Origin: Pseudanabaena sp. Salubria-1
GTDB taxonomy: Bacteria > Cyanobacteriota > Cyanobacteriia > Pseudanabaenales > Pseudanabaenaceae
DNA length: 64,000 nt
NCBI GenBank assembly: GCA_023336205.1
Contig: JALQCR010000020.1
Span: 61,906-125,905, forward strand
Direction: 5' to 3'
The notes under the pieces are model-generated. The model made no database searches. It saw only the letters and a list, made by a program, of their open reading frames with translations, and was not told the DNA's origin. Positions 42,441-51,185 of the stretch are shown here, piece after piece (position 1 is the stretch's first letter; each line of letters begins with the position of its first letter). A program made the position numbers and the translations under genes.

Positions 42441-44483
42441 TTATGAATTCTTGTTTTGGGTGATTATATGGTCAAAAATTTTCTTGCAGATAGCTTTTAG
42501 TTCATCTGTCAAAGCCCATTCAGGATTTTGCATAAATTTGATTGCATCATCACAGAATGTGCCTTTAGACTTGATTGTTCCAGTCCCCTCACTTTTTGTC
42601 TTTGATCTGTTGATTGCCGCAAAAACAGTTTTTCCTTCTGGTATCGATTTTAATAGAAGATCGAGATATTTGCCAATAGGAGTATCAAGTTTTGCATAGT
42701 CTTCATACTTGATATTCTCAATATTACCTTCGTACTCTTTGAACTTTTCTGCGACTACTTTCTGAAGTATTTCAACAGGTATAAGATTTTCAATTTCTTT
42801 TACTTCTAGAAGATGAAATCTATCATCGCCTAGCATGTCGGTATAAATTTTTTTACGTTCGCCTTTTGTAGCTACATCACCATCAGCGAGAAGAAAGGCA
42901 TGGGCGCAAACATAACTGGCTTTAATATCTTCTGTTTCTTTTTCATCTAGATCGAAACTCCAATGGGTTAAATTTGCGCCTTGATATTCTACAAAAGAGT
43001 AATGATAGTCTTCTTTGAGTTTGTTTAATTCTATATATCTTTTCTCAAGATTTTTTTTGAGATCTGAATTATTTTCTGCCATTCTATCAATTCTATTAAT
43101 ATCTTCTTTTAGCTCATCAATATATTTTTTCATATAAGCTTTGAGATAAAGACGATCTGTTTTCCCTTCAACCCAAATTGTTGCATTAGTAATAAAGACA
43201 GCTGAGTTTCTTACTCCTAAGTCAAGTAATATTTGTCTATCGCGTGGTGAGGATGGGCGAATATGAAACTGTGGTTGAGTATCTTCGTGCTTAGAGAAAT
43301 GGAATACTGAGATATTGTCAAAGTCAATTGTCATATCTAAAAAATGATTGGAGTGTGAAGTGATAAAATATTGATGATGATCATATTTTGATAACACTTC
43401 TAAGAATGATCTCTGCATTGATGGATGCATAAACATATCTGGCTCCTCTATAAAAAAAAGACATCGTGACTTTTCCATAAATATATTAAATGTACAGATA
43501 ATTAGATTTTGTAAACCATCTCCAAGATGGTAAATTGGTAATTGATCCTCATCACCAATTTTTATATGAACTACTTTGGGATCTTTTTCTCTTGGAATTA
43601 AAGTGACTTGTTTATTCCCAAAAAAACTTTCTGATAGAAAGTTTTCAAATCCTTTCACCTCATCTCTTTCCTTAGGTTCACCAAGCAATTTTTCCTTTAG
43701 AGTTTGATATAATTCAAGTCCTGTAAATATTTGCATCTTTGCTGATGAGAAATTTTCAAAATAATCTTTTTGAGTCCGTTTTTGATATACATTGATATCT
43801 GCTAATTCTCCGCTTCTATTGTCTAATAATGGACGCATTCCACGAAGCATAGGTATGTAGTACCATTTGTCATCAAGATTAGTGCTAAATAAATCAATAT
43901 TAGATTTATTTAATCTTGAAATAATATTATTAAATTCTTCATTGAATTTATTGATAACTTCAATAACTCTAGATATTGTAACTGTTTTATTTTTAAGCTC
44001 GTAGTAGGATTTGCGTATCAAGTTCTCGTCATTATAATTTATCTCATAAAAATCATCAAAATCTTGATTTATGAATTTATTCTCAAGCTGGCGAAGATTA
44101 TTTAATAATTCAAAAAATAGCTTAAATATGGGATTCTTAGAACTAATAAAGTCTTTTTCTTGTGAGCTTAAAAATTTTTCAATACGATTAATAGATATAT
44201 CATCTATTGCTATTATTCCATTTTTAAAAGCTTCTTTAAATTCTTTGTTAAATCTTTCGATAAGTAGATAAAAAAGTTCGTTAGAATACTTGTTTGTATT
44301 ATAGGAAAATTCATTAAGAGAAAATATTGCTCGAAGTAATCGACTCTTTCCACAATTATTTGCACCTATAAAAATATTCACTAAGGATAATGGAGCAAGT
44401 GATATGGAGTCATTAACACCATAATTAGAGAATGGTTCTTCAGAAGGTAAAAGTATTTCAGTATATCTAATTTTCTCTTGCAT
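42441..44483 (-). CDS. OLD-like AAA ATPase with TOPRIM nuclease domain
   Basis: 680 residues. ABC/SMC-type ATPase split by a helical insert: Walker A NIFIGANNCGKSRLLRAIFS (residues 34-53), signature-like YHLGDGLQNLIICTF, Walker B CLFFIEEPDMFMHPSMQRSF and switch HQYFITSHSNHFLD. A TOPRIM domain follows: IWVEGKTDRLYLKAYM (catalytic Glu) and AHAFLLADGDVATKGERKK (the DxD). OLD-family ATPase-nucleases include phage P2 Old, Gabija GajA and retron-linked Toprim nucleases. Here it lies 13 bp after mazF and 44 bp before another antitoxin. Anti-phage function is inference. Confidence 0.85.
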   Translation of the reverse strand: MQEKIRYTEILLPSEEPFSNYGVNDSISLAPLSLVNIFIGANNCGKSRLLRAIFSLNEFSYNTNKYSNELFYLLIERFNKEFKEAFKNGIIAIDDISINRIEKFLSSQEKDFISSKNPIFKLFFELLNNLRQLENKFINQDFDDFYEINYNDENLIRKSYYELKNKTVTISRVIEVINKFNEEFNNIISRLNKSNIDLFSTNLDDKWYYIPMLRGMRPLLDNRSGELADINVYQKRTQKDYFENFSSAKMQIFTGLELYQTLKEKLLGEPKERDEVKGFENFLSESFFGNKQVTLIPREKDPKVVHIKIGDEDQLPIYHLGDGLQNLIICTFNIFMEKSRCLFFIEEPDMFMHPSMQRSFLEVLSKYDHHQYFITSHSNHFLDMTIDFDNISVFHFSKHEDTQPQFHIRPSSPRDRQILLDLGVRNSAVFITNATIWVEGKTDRLYLKAYMKKYIDELKEDINRIDRMAENNSDLKKNLEKRYIELNKLKEDYHYSFVEYQGANLTHWSFDLDEKETEDIKASYVCAHAFLLADGDVATKGERKKIYTDMLGDDRFHLLEVKEIENLIPVEILQKVVAEKFKEYEGNIENIKYEDYAKLDTPIGKYLDLLLKSIPEGKTVFAAINRSKTKSEGTGTIKSKGTFCDDAIKFMQNPEWALTDELKAICKKIFDHIITQNKNS

Positions 44484-44496
44484 ATTTTTTTAATTG

Positions 44497-44832
44497 CTAG
44501 GTTAATAACACTTCAATTTTGCCGATAACTTCATCAATAATCTTTTCAGAAGCCTTCTCAATAAAATCTATCTTCCTCGCTTGCCAATCTAAACTCTTAA
44601 TTTGATCAGCCAGAATCACTCCCTTAGTCTTAGTATCCGTGAGTAGAACCTCAAACTTCCATCCCTTAGTTTTAGAAGTAATCGGACAAACCAGAGCCAA
44701 ACTTGACCTTTGGTTATAGGCGATCGGTGAAATCACAAAAGCAGGACGATGCCCAGATTGTTCATGCCCAGCCTGCGGATCGAAATCTAGCCAAACAATG
44801 TCGCCACGATCAGGGATGTATAGCTTCACCAT
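44497..44832 (-). CDS. mazF: MazF-type mRNA interferase
   Basis: 111 residues, the most canonical MazF of the three: YIPDRGDIVWLDFDPQAGHE, QSGHRPAFVISPIAYNQRS, ALVCPITSKTKGWKFEV and GVILADQIKSLDWQARK. Endoribonuclease cutting mRNA at a short sequence. It overlaps the antitoxin by seven bases and is followed after 13 bp by the OLD-like ATPase, so all three are probably cotranscribed. Confidence 0.93.
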   Translation of the reverse strand: MVKLYIPDRGDIVWLDFDPQAGHEQSGHRPAFVISPIAYNQRSSLALVCPITSKTKGWKFEVLLTDTKTKGVILADQIKSLDWQARKIDFIEKASEKIIDEVIGKIEVLLT

Positions 44833-45068
44833 ACTTCATTCCCAACAGAAACACCCGTAGAAATTTCTGCATGGAGATGTTCACAGGTCATGCCATCTAG
44901 TAATTCATCTAGAGTATATTTTTTACGCCGATGCGGTGTCAAAACAATCTTGCCATCAATAATATCAATATTGATTTCGCTTCCTGCTTGAATTTGTACC
45001 TGTTCAGCAATAGCTTGCGGAATGCGTACAGCCAAACTATTACCCCACTTAGCGATCGCGGCAGTCAT
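44826..45068 (-). CDS. mazE: MazE antitoxin
   Basis: 80 residues from the ATG at 45068 (a frame from 45083 adds five residues). AbrB-type hairpin AIAKWGNSLAVRIPQAIAEQ, the classic MazE start, then IDIIDGKIVLTPHRRKKYTL and an acidic tail that binds MazF. First gene of the five-gene minus-strand run. It is expected to repress the operon with MazF. Confidence 0.93.
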   Translation of the reverse strand: MTAAIAKWGNSLAVRIPQAIAEQVQIQAGSEINIDIIDGKIVLTPHRRKKYTLDELLDGMTCEHLHAEISTGVSVGNEVW

Positions 45069-45265
45069 AAAAATCACCGTCAATGTATCTATATTGTATC
45101 TACATTAGCTTAATTCACGGCTCATATCAGTATCAGTAGAGATAAATTTACGATCTTTGGTTTCTTTGATGCGATCGTCTTGCTAATTCGTGATGATGTA
45201 CATAGGCGATTGCCTCTATTCACAAAAATATTGAGCTATGCTTAAACAACAAAGAGGGTTAAGTT

Positions 45266-45517
45266 ATGACAATCAAAGAACAACTAATCCGTGAAATCGA
45301 GCAAACACCTGAAGCATTACTAATCCAATTTATGCAAGTGTGGCGATTGACTAAGCAAACATTGAGCCTTAATCAATCCCCCACCAAACTCTCCGAGTTT
45401 TTTCGACAATCTCCCCTTGCTGAACTTGCTGCCACTGAAGATCTAGACCTCACTCGTGATAAAGGTCTACCCACCGACCGATTCATTCTATTACTTATCT
45501 CCTTGATACCTGCCTAA
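45266..45517 (+). CDS. VapB/DUF2281-like antitoxin
   Basis: 83 residues: helical N-terminus (REIEQTPEALLIQFMQVWRL), then LSEFFRQSPLAELAATEDLD and LTRDKGLPTDRF, the tail type that precedes PIN toxins in cyanobacteria. Ribosome site AGAGGG before the ATG. The 3' end overlaps the vapC frame by 28 bp, so the last residues (RFILLLISLIPA) are out-of-frame toxin codons. Confidence 0.8.
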   Translation: MTIKEQLIREIEQTPEALLIQFMQVWRLTKQTLSLNQSPTKLSEFFRQSPLAELAATEDLDLTRDKGLPTDRFILLLISLIPA

Positions 45518-45912
45518 TCTCAGAATTAGTCGCCAAGCAACCAAATCAAAAAGTTCTGGACTGGCTAGATACCCAAGCCCCTGAGACACTCTATTTAAGT
45601 GTGATTACGATGGGTGAAATTGCCAAGGGGATTAGTAAACTCGCAGCATCTCAACGCAAAGAAGATCTAGATATTTGGTTAAAACAAACTCTTCCCATTC
45701 GTTTTTCAGGAAGGATTATAGGCATTGATCTTTCAACCATGTTGTTATGGGGTGAATTAGTTGGAAAACTTGAAAAACAAGGGCGACCACTGCCAATGAT
45801 GGACTCTCTCATTGCTGCGATCGCTCTCCAGAATTCTTTAGCTCTAGTTACTCGTAATGAAAAAGATTTTGCAGGGATAGAAGTGGTCATTGTGAATCCT
45901 TGGACGAATTAA
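45490..45912 (+). CDS. VapC-like PIN-domain toxin with no standard start codon
   Basis: About 140 residues. PIN RNase with all acidic residues: YLLDTCLISEL (first Asp), ITMGEIAKGI (Glu), MMDSLIAAIAL (Asp) and VTRNEKDF (Asp). VapC toxins cut tRNA or rRNA. The homologous frame opens at ATT ACT TAT CTC CTT (45490), where family members have ATG; there is no ATG, GTG or TTG between the upstream stop at 45460 and the essential first Asp. It is either made from a rare ATT start through coupling to the antitoxin, or inactive through loss of the start codon. Confidence 0.8.
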   Translation: MTYLLDTCLISELVAKQPNQKVLDWLDTQAPETLYLSVITMGEIAKGISKLAASQRKEDLDIWLKQTLPIRFSGRIIGIDLSTMLLWGELVGKLEKQGRPLPMMDSLIAAIALQNSLALVTRNEKDFAGIEVVIVNPWTN

Positions 45913-45976
45913 AGCAATCTATAGCGATCGCCTTGCCAATTCGTAACGATGCATATAGGGACTTACTCAAAATAAT

Positions 45977-46027
45977 CAATCCAAAAAATAGCTACAGGTG
46001 CAGCCTGCTGCTATTTTTTTTGGATTT
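45977..46027. terminator. Hairpin downstream of vapC
   Basis: Stem AATCCAAAAAATAGC / GCTATTTTTTTTGGATT with an internal GCAGCCTGCTGC loop and T tract. Confidence 0.7.
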
Positions 46028-46114
46028 ATATGGATCATTTTTTCCTAATTGACTCAAAGCAATGATATTGATCTAGTGAGATAATATCGACTATTGACAA
46101 CTTGGCTTTACTTA

Positions 46115-47695
46115 ATGAACCAAACAAGGTTTGATGCTTTGATCATTGGCAGCGGTGCTGCTGGACTTTATACTGCGCTTCGACTTACAGATTTAGCACC
46201 AAACTGGCGGATTGGTTTAGTGACTAAAGATAACTTGTCAACTTCGGCTAGTGACTGGGCGCAAGGTGGAATTGCCGCTGTTATCGACAAAAATGATGCG
46301 CCTCAGTTTCATGGCAAAGACACATTAGCCGCTGGGGTTGGCTTATGTGAAACCGAGGCGGTAGATGTATTGGTTAACGCCGCACCTCGACAAATTCAGC
46401 AATTAATCGCCTTGGGCGTAGACTTCGATCGCGATGAAGATGGTAGCCTTGCACTCACCTTAGAAGCTGCCCACTCAAGGCGTAGAGTATTGCACTCGGC
46501 AGATACAACGGGTCGAGCATTGGTGTCAAAGCTTGCCGACGCAGTACTGCAAAATCCTAGTATTCAGGTTTTGAGTACAACCCTAGTTTTAGATTTGTAT
46601 ATGGAAAAGGGACGCTGTGGCGGTGTTTTTTATTTAGATCAGGAACAGGAAATTAGTTGTTTAAGTTCGCCTGTGGTAGTCTTGGCAACAGGTGGCGGTG
46701 CTCAAGTATTTTCGCAAAATACCAATCCACCATCAAGTACGGGAGATGGTGTCGCGATCGCATGGCGTGCAGGAGCTGTAATTCGAGATATGGAATTTGT
46801 GCAGTTTCATCCAACTGCTCTCGCTTTACCTAAGGCTCCCAGATTTCTGATCAGTGAAGCAGTACGTGGGGAAGGAGCACATTTGATCGATCATCAAGGC
46901 GATCGCTTTGCATTTAGTTATCATCCAAAGGGTGAGCTAGCACCTAGAGATGTTGTCAGTCGCGCCATATTTAACCATCTTCAGAAGACCAAAGAACCCA
47001 CAGTATTTCTCGATTTACAAGCAATTCCCAAAGAGAGAATCGCTCATCGCTTTCCCAATATCATCAAAATCTGTCAACAATGGCAAATTGATATTTTCTC
47101 TACGCCGATTCCTGTGACTCCCGCAGCCCATTATTGTATGGGAGGTATTGCCGTGGATTCCTATGGAGCCACTTCCATAGTCGGACTCTATGCTGTTGGC
47201 GAAACGGCAAGTACGGGCGTACATGGAGCTAATCGCTTAGCGAGTAATTCTCTCTTAGAATGCTTTGTATTTGGAGAACGTTTAGCAGAACAGGTCTGTT
47301 CTCAGCCAACGCAGATTTTTAATGTTCCGAAGGCGATCGCACCCAAGCTTGAAGATCATAATCATTCGGCAACTATTCAACAGATTAAATCTGGAATTCA
47401 AAATCTGAGTTGGCAAGCGGCGGGAATCTGTCGGGTTCAATCGGATCTGGAAATTGCTTTGATCCAAATTTCGGCTTGGCAAACCGAGTTAGCAGAACTT
47501 GCTGAGCCTTCACGTCTATGGATCGAAACCCGTAATCTGGCGGACTATGCATATTTGTTAATGCGATCGGCTCTATTTAGAACTGAAAGTCGCGGTGCTC
47601 ATTATCGTGCTGATTTTCCTGATACTGATCCTAGTTGGCAGCTCCACACAATTATCGAAGGTCAAGAAATCAGGCGTTCCCCTGCTTTGTTCTAA
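46115..47695 (+). CDS. nadB: L-aspartate oxidase
   Basis: 526 residues from the ATG at 46115 (the frame extends to a TTG at 46094 without support). FAD enzyme that oxidises aspartate to iminoaspartate for NAD synthesis with NadA. FAD-binding ALIIGSGAAGLYTALRL, TSASDWAQGGIAAVID, substrate-site EAAHSRRRVLHSADTTG, FVQFHPTAL and GVHGANRLASNSLLE. The C-terminal helical domain is complete. Convergent with the kinase gene; the two stops abut. Confidence 0.95.
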   Translation: MNQTRFDALIIGSGAAGLYTALRLTDLAPNWRIGLVTKDNLSTSASDWAQGGIAAVIDKNDAPQFHGKDTLAAGVGLCETEAVDVLVNAAPRQIQQLIALGVDFDRDEDGSLALTLEAAHSRRRVLHSADTTGRALVSKLADAVLQNPSIQVLSTTLVLDLYMEKGRCGGVFYLDQEQEISCLSSPVVVLATGGGAQVFSQNTNPPSSTGDGVAIAWRAGAVIRDMEFVQFHPTALALPKAPRFLISEAVRGEGAHLIDHQGDRFAFSYHPKGELAPRDVVSRAIFNHLQKTKEPTVFLDLQAIPKERIAHRFPNIIKICQQWQIDIFSTPIPVTPAAHYCMGGIAVDSYGATSIVGLYAVGETASTGVHGANRLASNSLLECFVFGERLAEQVCSQPTQIFNVPKAIAPKLEDHNHSATIQQIKSGIQNLSWQAAGICRVQSDLEIALIQISAWQTELAELAEPSRLWIETRNLADYAYLLMRSALFRTESRGAHYRADFPDTDPSWQLHTIIEGQEIRRSPALF

Positions 47696-49588
47696 TCAAG
47701 TTATTAAAGTAACCACGATGCGAAAACCTGTGGTGCGATCGCCTTGACTTGTCGCATTTCGGGAACGCTTAGCCGAACGACAATAATGAGCAGGATCGCG
47801 CCAAGAGCCTCCACGGATTACTCGACAACTGAGATCACCCCCTTGAGTCCAAGCACTGCCATCCTTGGGCAAAAGGTCATAATCGTCATGCCAATTATCC
47901 GCACACCATTCCCACACATTTCCATGCATATCATGCAAGCCAAAACCATTGGCAGGATAAGTCCCAACTTCAGATGTCGAGGAATTACTGACACCTTGTG
48001 GTGCGTATTTGTAGGGACTTGCACTATTATAATTAGCCAAATTTGCAGCGATCGTTTCCCCAAAGCCAAAAGCTGTTAAAGTTCCCGCTCGACAAGCATA
48101 TTCCCATTCCGATTCACTGGGCAATCGATAGGGGCGACCTGTTCGCTCTGCTAGTTTCTGACAAAAAAGCTGAGTGTCATCCCAAGTCACAGTTTCCACA
48201 GGGCGATCGCTATTGCCTATAAAAATTGCAGGATTATTATCCATCAATATTTTCCATTGCCTTTGTGTGATTGGAAATCGAGACATAAAGAATGGTGGGA
48301 TGTTCACGATATGGCGTGGACTTTCTTCCTCGCTATGTTCTAATTCATTGATCGGTGATCCAATCTGAAATCTTCCTGCGGGGATAAATACCATTTCCAA
48401 CCCAATCGGCTTACCTTGGACATTACCGAGATTCTCGACATAGATTTTGCCTATTTTTTGTCGAGTGCTAATTTGCAACTGATTTTTGGTTAATTTACCG
48501 ATCGCATTCCGATTAACAGTAACTATGGCTGTCTCAAATGAAAATTGAGATAACGACGGTGCGATCGCTTGAGTTGGTTGAGATTTGGGTGGAGCGATCG
48601 GAGTAATCAGTGTTTTCGCACCTGCTTTCAAGTAAGTTGGTCTTTGGAATCTTGGTCTATTCGATTGCGAGGATGATGAAGTTAAATTTTTCAGATCACT
48701 TAACACGGCTTGAGCAGTTTGATAGCGATGACTTGGAGCTGAGGCAATCATACGATCTAAAACCTGACCAAGGACAGGACTAATGGAAGTGTTTTCTAAA
48801 AAATCACGCCAAATCCAAGTTCCATCCATATCCATTAACTCAAAAGGTGAGGCATTAGTGAGCAGATGAATACAGGTCACACCCAAACTATAGATATCGC
48901 TAGCAAAGATTGCTTTCCCGCGTATTTGTTCTGGCGCAACATACACCGCGCTACCAATGCGGGTTCCTGTCTCCATCATTGCGGCAGCAGTCACAAATTT
49001 TGCTGCGCCAAAATCAACTAACACATGATTGCCTGTCGCTATTGAGCCAGATAAAGCTCCAGAATTACTAGGCGATCGCCTACGGATAATATTTTCGGGC
49101 TTGATATCTCGATGGATTACGTTGCGATCGTGTATAAATTGCAGAACTGGCAGTAAGTCTGCCAACAACATCCGAATTTTGGCTTCACTAAAAGCTCCCT
49201 GTTCTCGGAGTTCCTTTAAAAGATCCTCTCCATCGACAAATTCTTGGATCAAATATTGACGATTGTCATGCTCTAGATTGGCGAATAATGTTGGTATTTG
49301 TGGATGTTTGCCCAAGTCATCAAGGCGAATAGCTTCCTGTTGAAATAGTTCGGCTGCTTTCACAGCGCTACTGAGATCAGCTGGGAAAAACTGTTTAATG
49401 ACACAGTGAGGCTGAGAAGGTAGAGCTTCATCAACACCAATAAAAGCTCTGCCAAAGCCACCTTGCCCAAGAATTTTCAACGCCCGATAGCGATCGCCAA
49501 TCTTTAGCTTTGAGCCACATTGACTACAAAAACTAAGTCTGGGATCTGAATTTAGAAAATTGCAGTTAGGGTTGAGGCATTGACTCAT
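47696..49588 (-). CDS. Ser/Thr protein kinase fused to an FGE-sulfatase domain
   Basis: 630 residues in three parts. Residues 1-25: zinc ribbon (CLNPNC...FCSQCGSK). About 32-300: Hanks-type kinase with GQGGFGRAFIG loop, VIKQFF Lys, VIHRDIKPENII catalytic loop, LVDFGAAKF and VAPEQIRG. About 400-628: formylglycine-generating-enzyme fold (GLEMVFIPAGRFQIGSPINE, YRLPSESEWEYACRAGT, NVWEWCADNW, CRVIRGGSW). This fusion recurs in cyanobacteria. The FGE part more likely binds ligand than acts catalytically here; no sulfatase is nearby. Confidence 0.92.
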   Translation of the reverse strand: MSQCLNPNCNFLNSDPRLSFCSQCGSKLKIGDRYRALKILGQGGFGRAFIGVDEALPSQPHCVIKQFFPADLSSAVKAAELFQQEAIRLDDLGKHPQIPTLFANLEHDNRQYLIQEFVDGEDLLKELREQGAFSEAKIRMLLADLLPVLQFIHDRNVIHRDIKPENIIRRRSPSNSGALSGSIATGNHVLVDFGAAKFVTAAAMMETGTRIGSAVYVAPEQIRGKAIFASDIYSLGVTCIHLLTNASPFELMDMDGTWIWRDFLENTSISPVLGQVLDRMIASAPSHRYQTAQAVLSDLKNLTSSSSQSNRPRFQRPTYLKAGAKTLITPIAPPKSQPTQAIAPSLSQFSFETAIVTVNRNAIGKLTKNQLQISTRQKIGKIYVENLGNVQGKPIGLEMVFIPAGRFQIGSPINELEHSEEESPRHIVNIPPFFMSRFPITQRQWKILMDNNPAIFIGNSDRPVETVTWDDTQLFCQKLAERTGRPYRLPSESEWEYACRAGTLTAFGFGETIAANLANYNSASPYKYAPQGVSNSSTSEVGTYPANGFGLHDMHGNVWEWCADNWHDDYDLLPKDGSAWTQGGDLSCRVIRGGSWRDPAHYCRSAKRSRNATSQGDRTTGFRIVVTLIT

Positions 49589-49596
49589 GGTTGCAA

Positions 49597-50394
49597 CTAT
49601 TGCTCAGGAAGAGAATCCATCTTGGCAAAGCCAATTACTTGCATTTTTCCTTCTGTAAGTTCTAGTTTGAGAACTCGCGCTGTGATGCCTTTGCTTTCTA
49701 ATTGCCGCAAATCTAAAACTTTATTCAATCCTTCTGTAAAAGCTTTGGCAATGCGATCGGGCACTGGCGTTCCTGACAATTCAATTTTAGGATTGATAAT
49801 TTGTAGTTTGGTTCCTCCAATAGTCTTTATCTGCGCATTCACGGAGACATCGAGACTTGTGACTTTAGGCTTAGTTGCTGTTGGTTGCGATTTTAATGTA
49901 GCTGAGAGGCGAATATGATCGCCTTCCAAAAAAGTAACTTCTGGATTGATTAGATCAAGAATTTCGGGATTTTTATTAGTTCCAGTAATATCAATGCTGA
50001 GATTTCTAAAGGAAGGTTGAACGTTTGGCGATCGCAAAGCCGTATTAATATCTTCGGAACGCAAAACGACACGCGCAGCAGCCTGCAACGGACGACGCAA
50101 GACAATTTTGCCAGATTGTAACAAGTTAGGGTCGATGCTAATCGGATCAGTTTCCAGATCCACCTGATCAATTCGCAAAAATTCTAAAACGTAAACTCCA
50201 CGACCTGCAACACGGATGCGATCGACGTTACCCAAAAGAATCTGATAGTTAGGAGCATTATCAACTCGTACTTCTAGGACATCAGCCCGTACGATTTGCC
50301 CACGCAAAAAGTCCGTCGCAACTTTGTCAATTGCAATTCCTGGTGCGCCTGCTAAACCTAAAACCGTGGTGAGTAACCCAGCAAATAATTCCAT
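49597..50394 (-). CDS. DUF2993 lipid-binding-like protein
   Basis: 265 residues from the ATG at 50394. The frame extends upstream to 50553 only through palindromic spacer DNA, so the longer start is rejected. The N-terminal ELFAGLLTTVLGLAGAPGIA is hydrophobic (signal or anchor), then repeated beta-rich segments (VRADVLEVRVDNAPNYQILL, IRVAGRGVYVLEFLRIDQVD), typical of DUF2993, a cyanobacterial family related in fold to tubular lipid-binding domains. Function unknown. It lies 8 bp after the start of the kinase gene, so the kinase may follow it in one transcript. Confidence 0.85.
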   Translation of the reverse strand: MELFAGLLTTVLGLAGAPGIAIDKVATDFLRGQIVRADVLEVRVDNAPNYQILLGNVDRIRVAGRGVYVLEFLRIDQVDLETDPISIDPNLLQSGKIVLRRPLQAAARVVLRSEDINTALRSPNVQPSFRNLSIDITGTNKNPEILDLINPEVTFLEGDHIRLSATLKSQPTATKPKVTSLDVSVNAQIKTIGGTKLQIINPKIELSGTPVPDRIAKAFTEGLNKVLDLRQLESKGITARVLKLELTEGKMQVIGFAKMDSLPEQ

Positions 50395-50428
50395 AAAAAG
50401 GAGATGAGTAACTATGTGATCATAAACC

Positions 50429-50481
50429 AAAACCCAGAAATTAAAAGCGACGCTATGCGTCGCTTTTAATTTCTGGGTTTT
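50429..50481. repeat. Perfect hairpin upstream of DUF2993 gene
   Basis: Stem of 25 bp: AAAACCCAGAAATTAAAAGC plus GACGC, loop TAT. Terminator-like. Followed at 50483-50500 by the dispersed GAGCGCAAAGCGCTATA motif. Confidence 0.7.
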
Positions 50482-50512
50482 AAGAGCGCAAAGCGCTATA
50501 TTTTTCATAGCT

Positions 50513-50614
50513 ATTGCGGTTTTCATTTTGCCTTCGGCAAAATGAAAACTCAAAACCCTTGCTAGGATTGTTTTTTGTTTTCTAATGAGTACTTACTCAT
50601 TAGAAAACCGCAAT
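50513..50614. repeat. Nested-hairpin spacer element
   Basis: Outer arms ATTGCGGTTTTC / GAAAACCGCAAT enclose CATTTTGCC-TTC-GGCAAAATG and TCTAATGAGT-ACTT-ACTCATTAGA. Three-way-junction plan as in the other spacer elements. Confidence 0.8.
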
Positions 50615-50672
50615 ATTTAAGACAGGCGGCGCAAGTTTTTGGAACAACAAAGAAGTTTAGGAGTATAGGTTC

Positions 50673-51185
50673 ATGCAAATTCGGGTGGCAGTAGAGGCTG
50701 ATTTATCCGCAATTATTCAAATTTATAATGCGGCTATTCCCAGTCGTCTTGCCACTGCCGATCTTGAGCCCATATCCGTTGAGAGCCGTCGCACTTGGTT
50801 TCGATCGCATGGCGATCGCTATCCTGTCTGGGTGATCACAATCGGCGATCGCAATTTTCAAAGCGATCAAAACGAGAAGATCATTGGCTGGTTAAGCTTA
50901 CAAATGTTTTATGGTCGCCCTGCCTATCACAAAACTGCCGAGGTAAGTATTTATATAGATCCAATGTTTCAAGGCAAGGGAATCGGCAAAAAGTTGCTTA
51001 GTCATGCGATCGCCCAATGCCCTAAGTTGAATATTACTAAATTGGTCGGATTTGTATTTGCCCATAATGCCGCCAGTCGTCGTCTATTTGAAAGATTAGG
51101 CTTTACGGAATGGGGCTTTTTACCAGAAATCGCTGAATTAGATGGCATCGATCAAAGCTTAGTGATTTTTGGCAAAATTATTTAG
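50673..51185 (+). CDS. GNAT acetyltransferase, phosphinothricin acetyltransferase-like
   Basis: 170 residues. Start IRVAVEADLSAIIQIYNAAI, SRRTWFRSH, and the acetyl-CoA loop VSIYIDPMFQGKGIGKKLL, as in the PAT subgroup acting on phosphinothricin or methionine sulfoximine/sulfone-type amino acids. Natural substrate unknown. Ribosome site AGGAG. Its last 27 bp overlap the 3' end of convergent thiD. Confidence 0.88.
   Translation: MQIRVAVEADLSAIIQIYNAAIPSRLATADLEPISVESRRTWFRSHGDRYPVWVITIGDRNFQSDQNEKIIGWLSLQMFYGRPAYHKTAEVSIYIDPMFQGKGIGKKLLSHAIAQCPKLNITKLVGFVFAHNAASRRLFERLGFTEWGFLPEIAELDGIDQSLVIFGKII

Noticed and set aside
50395..50553. N-terminal 53 residues of the long DUF2993 frame
   Set aside because: They are encoded by palindromic spacer DNA; the membrane-type start at 50394 fits the family.
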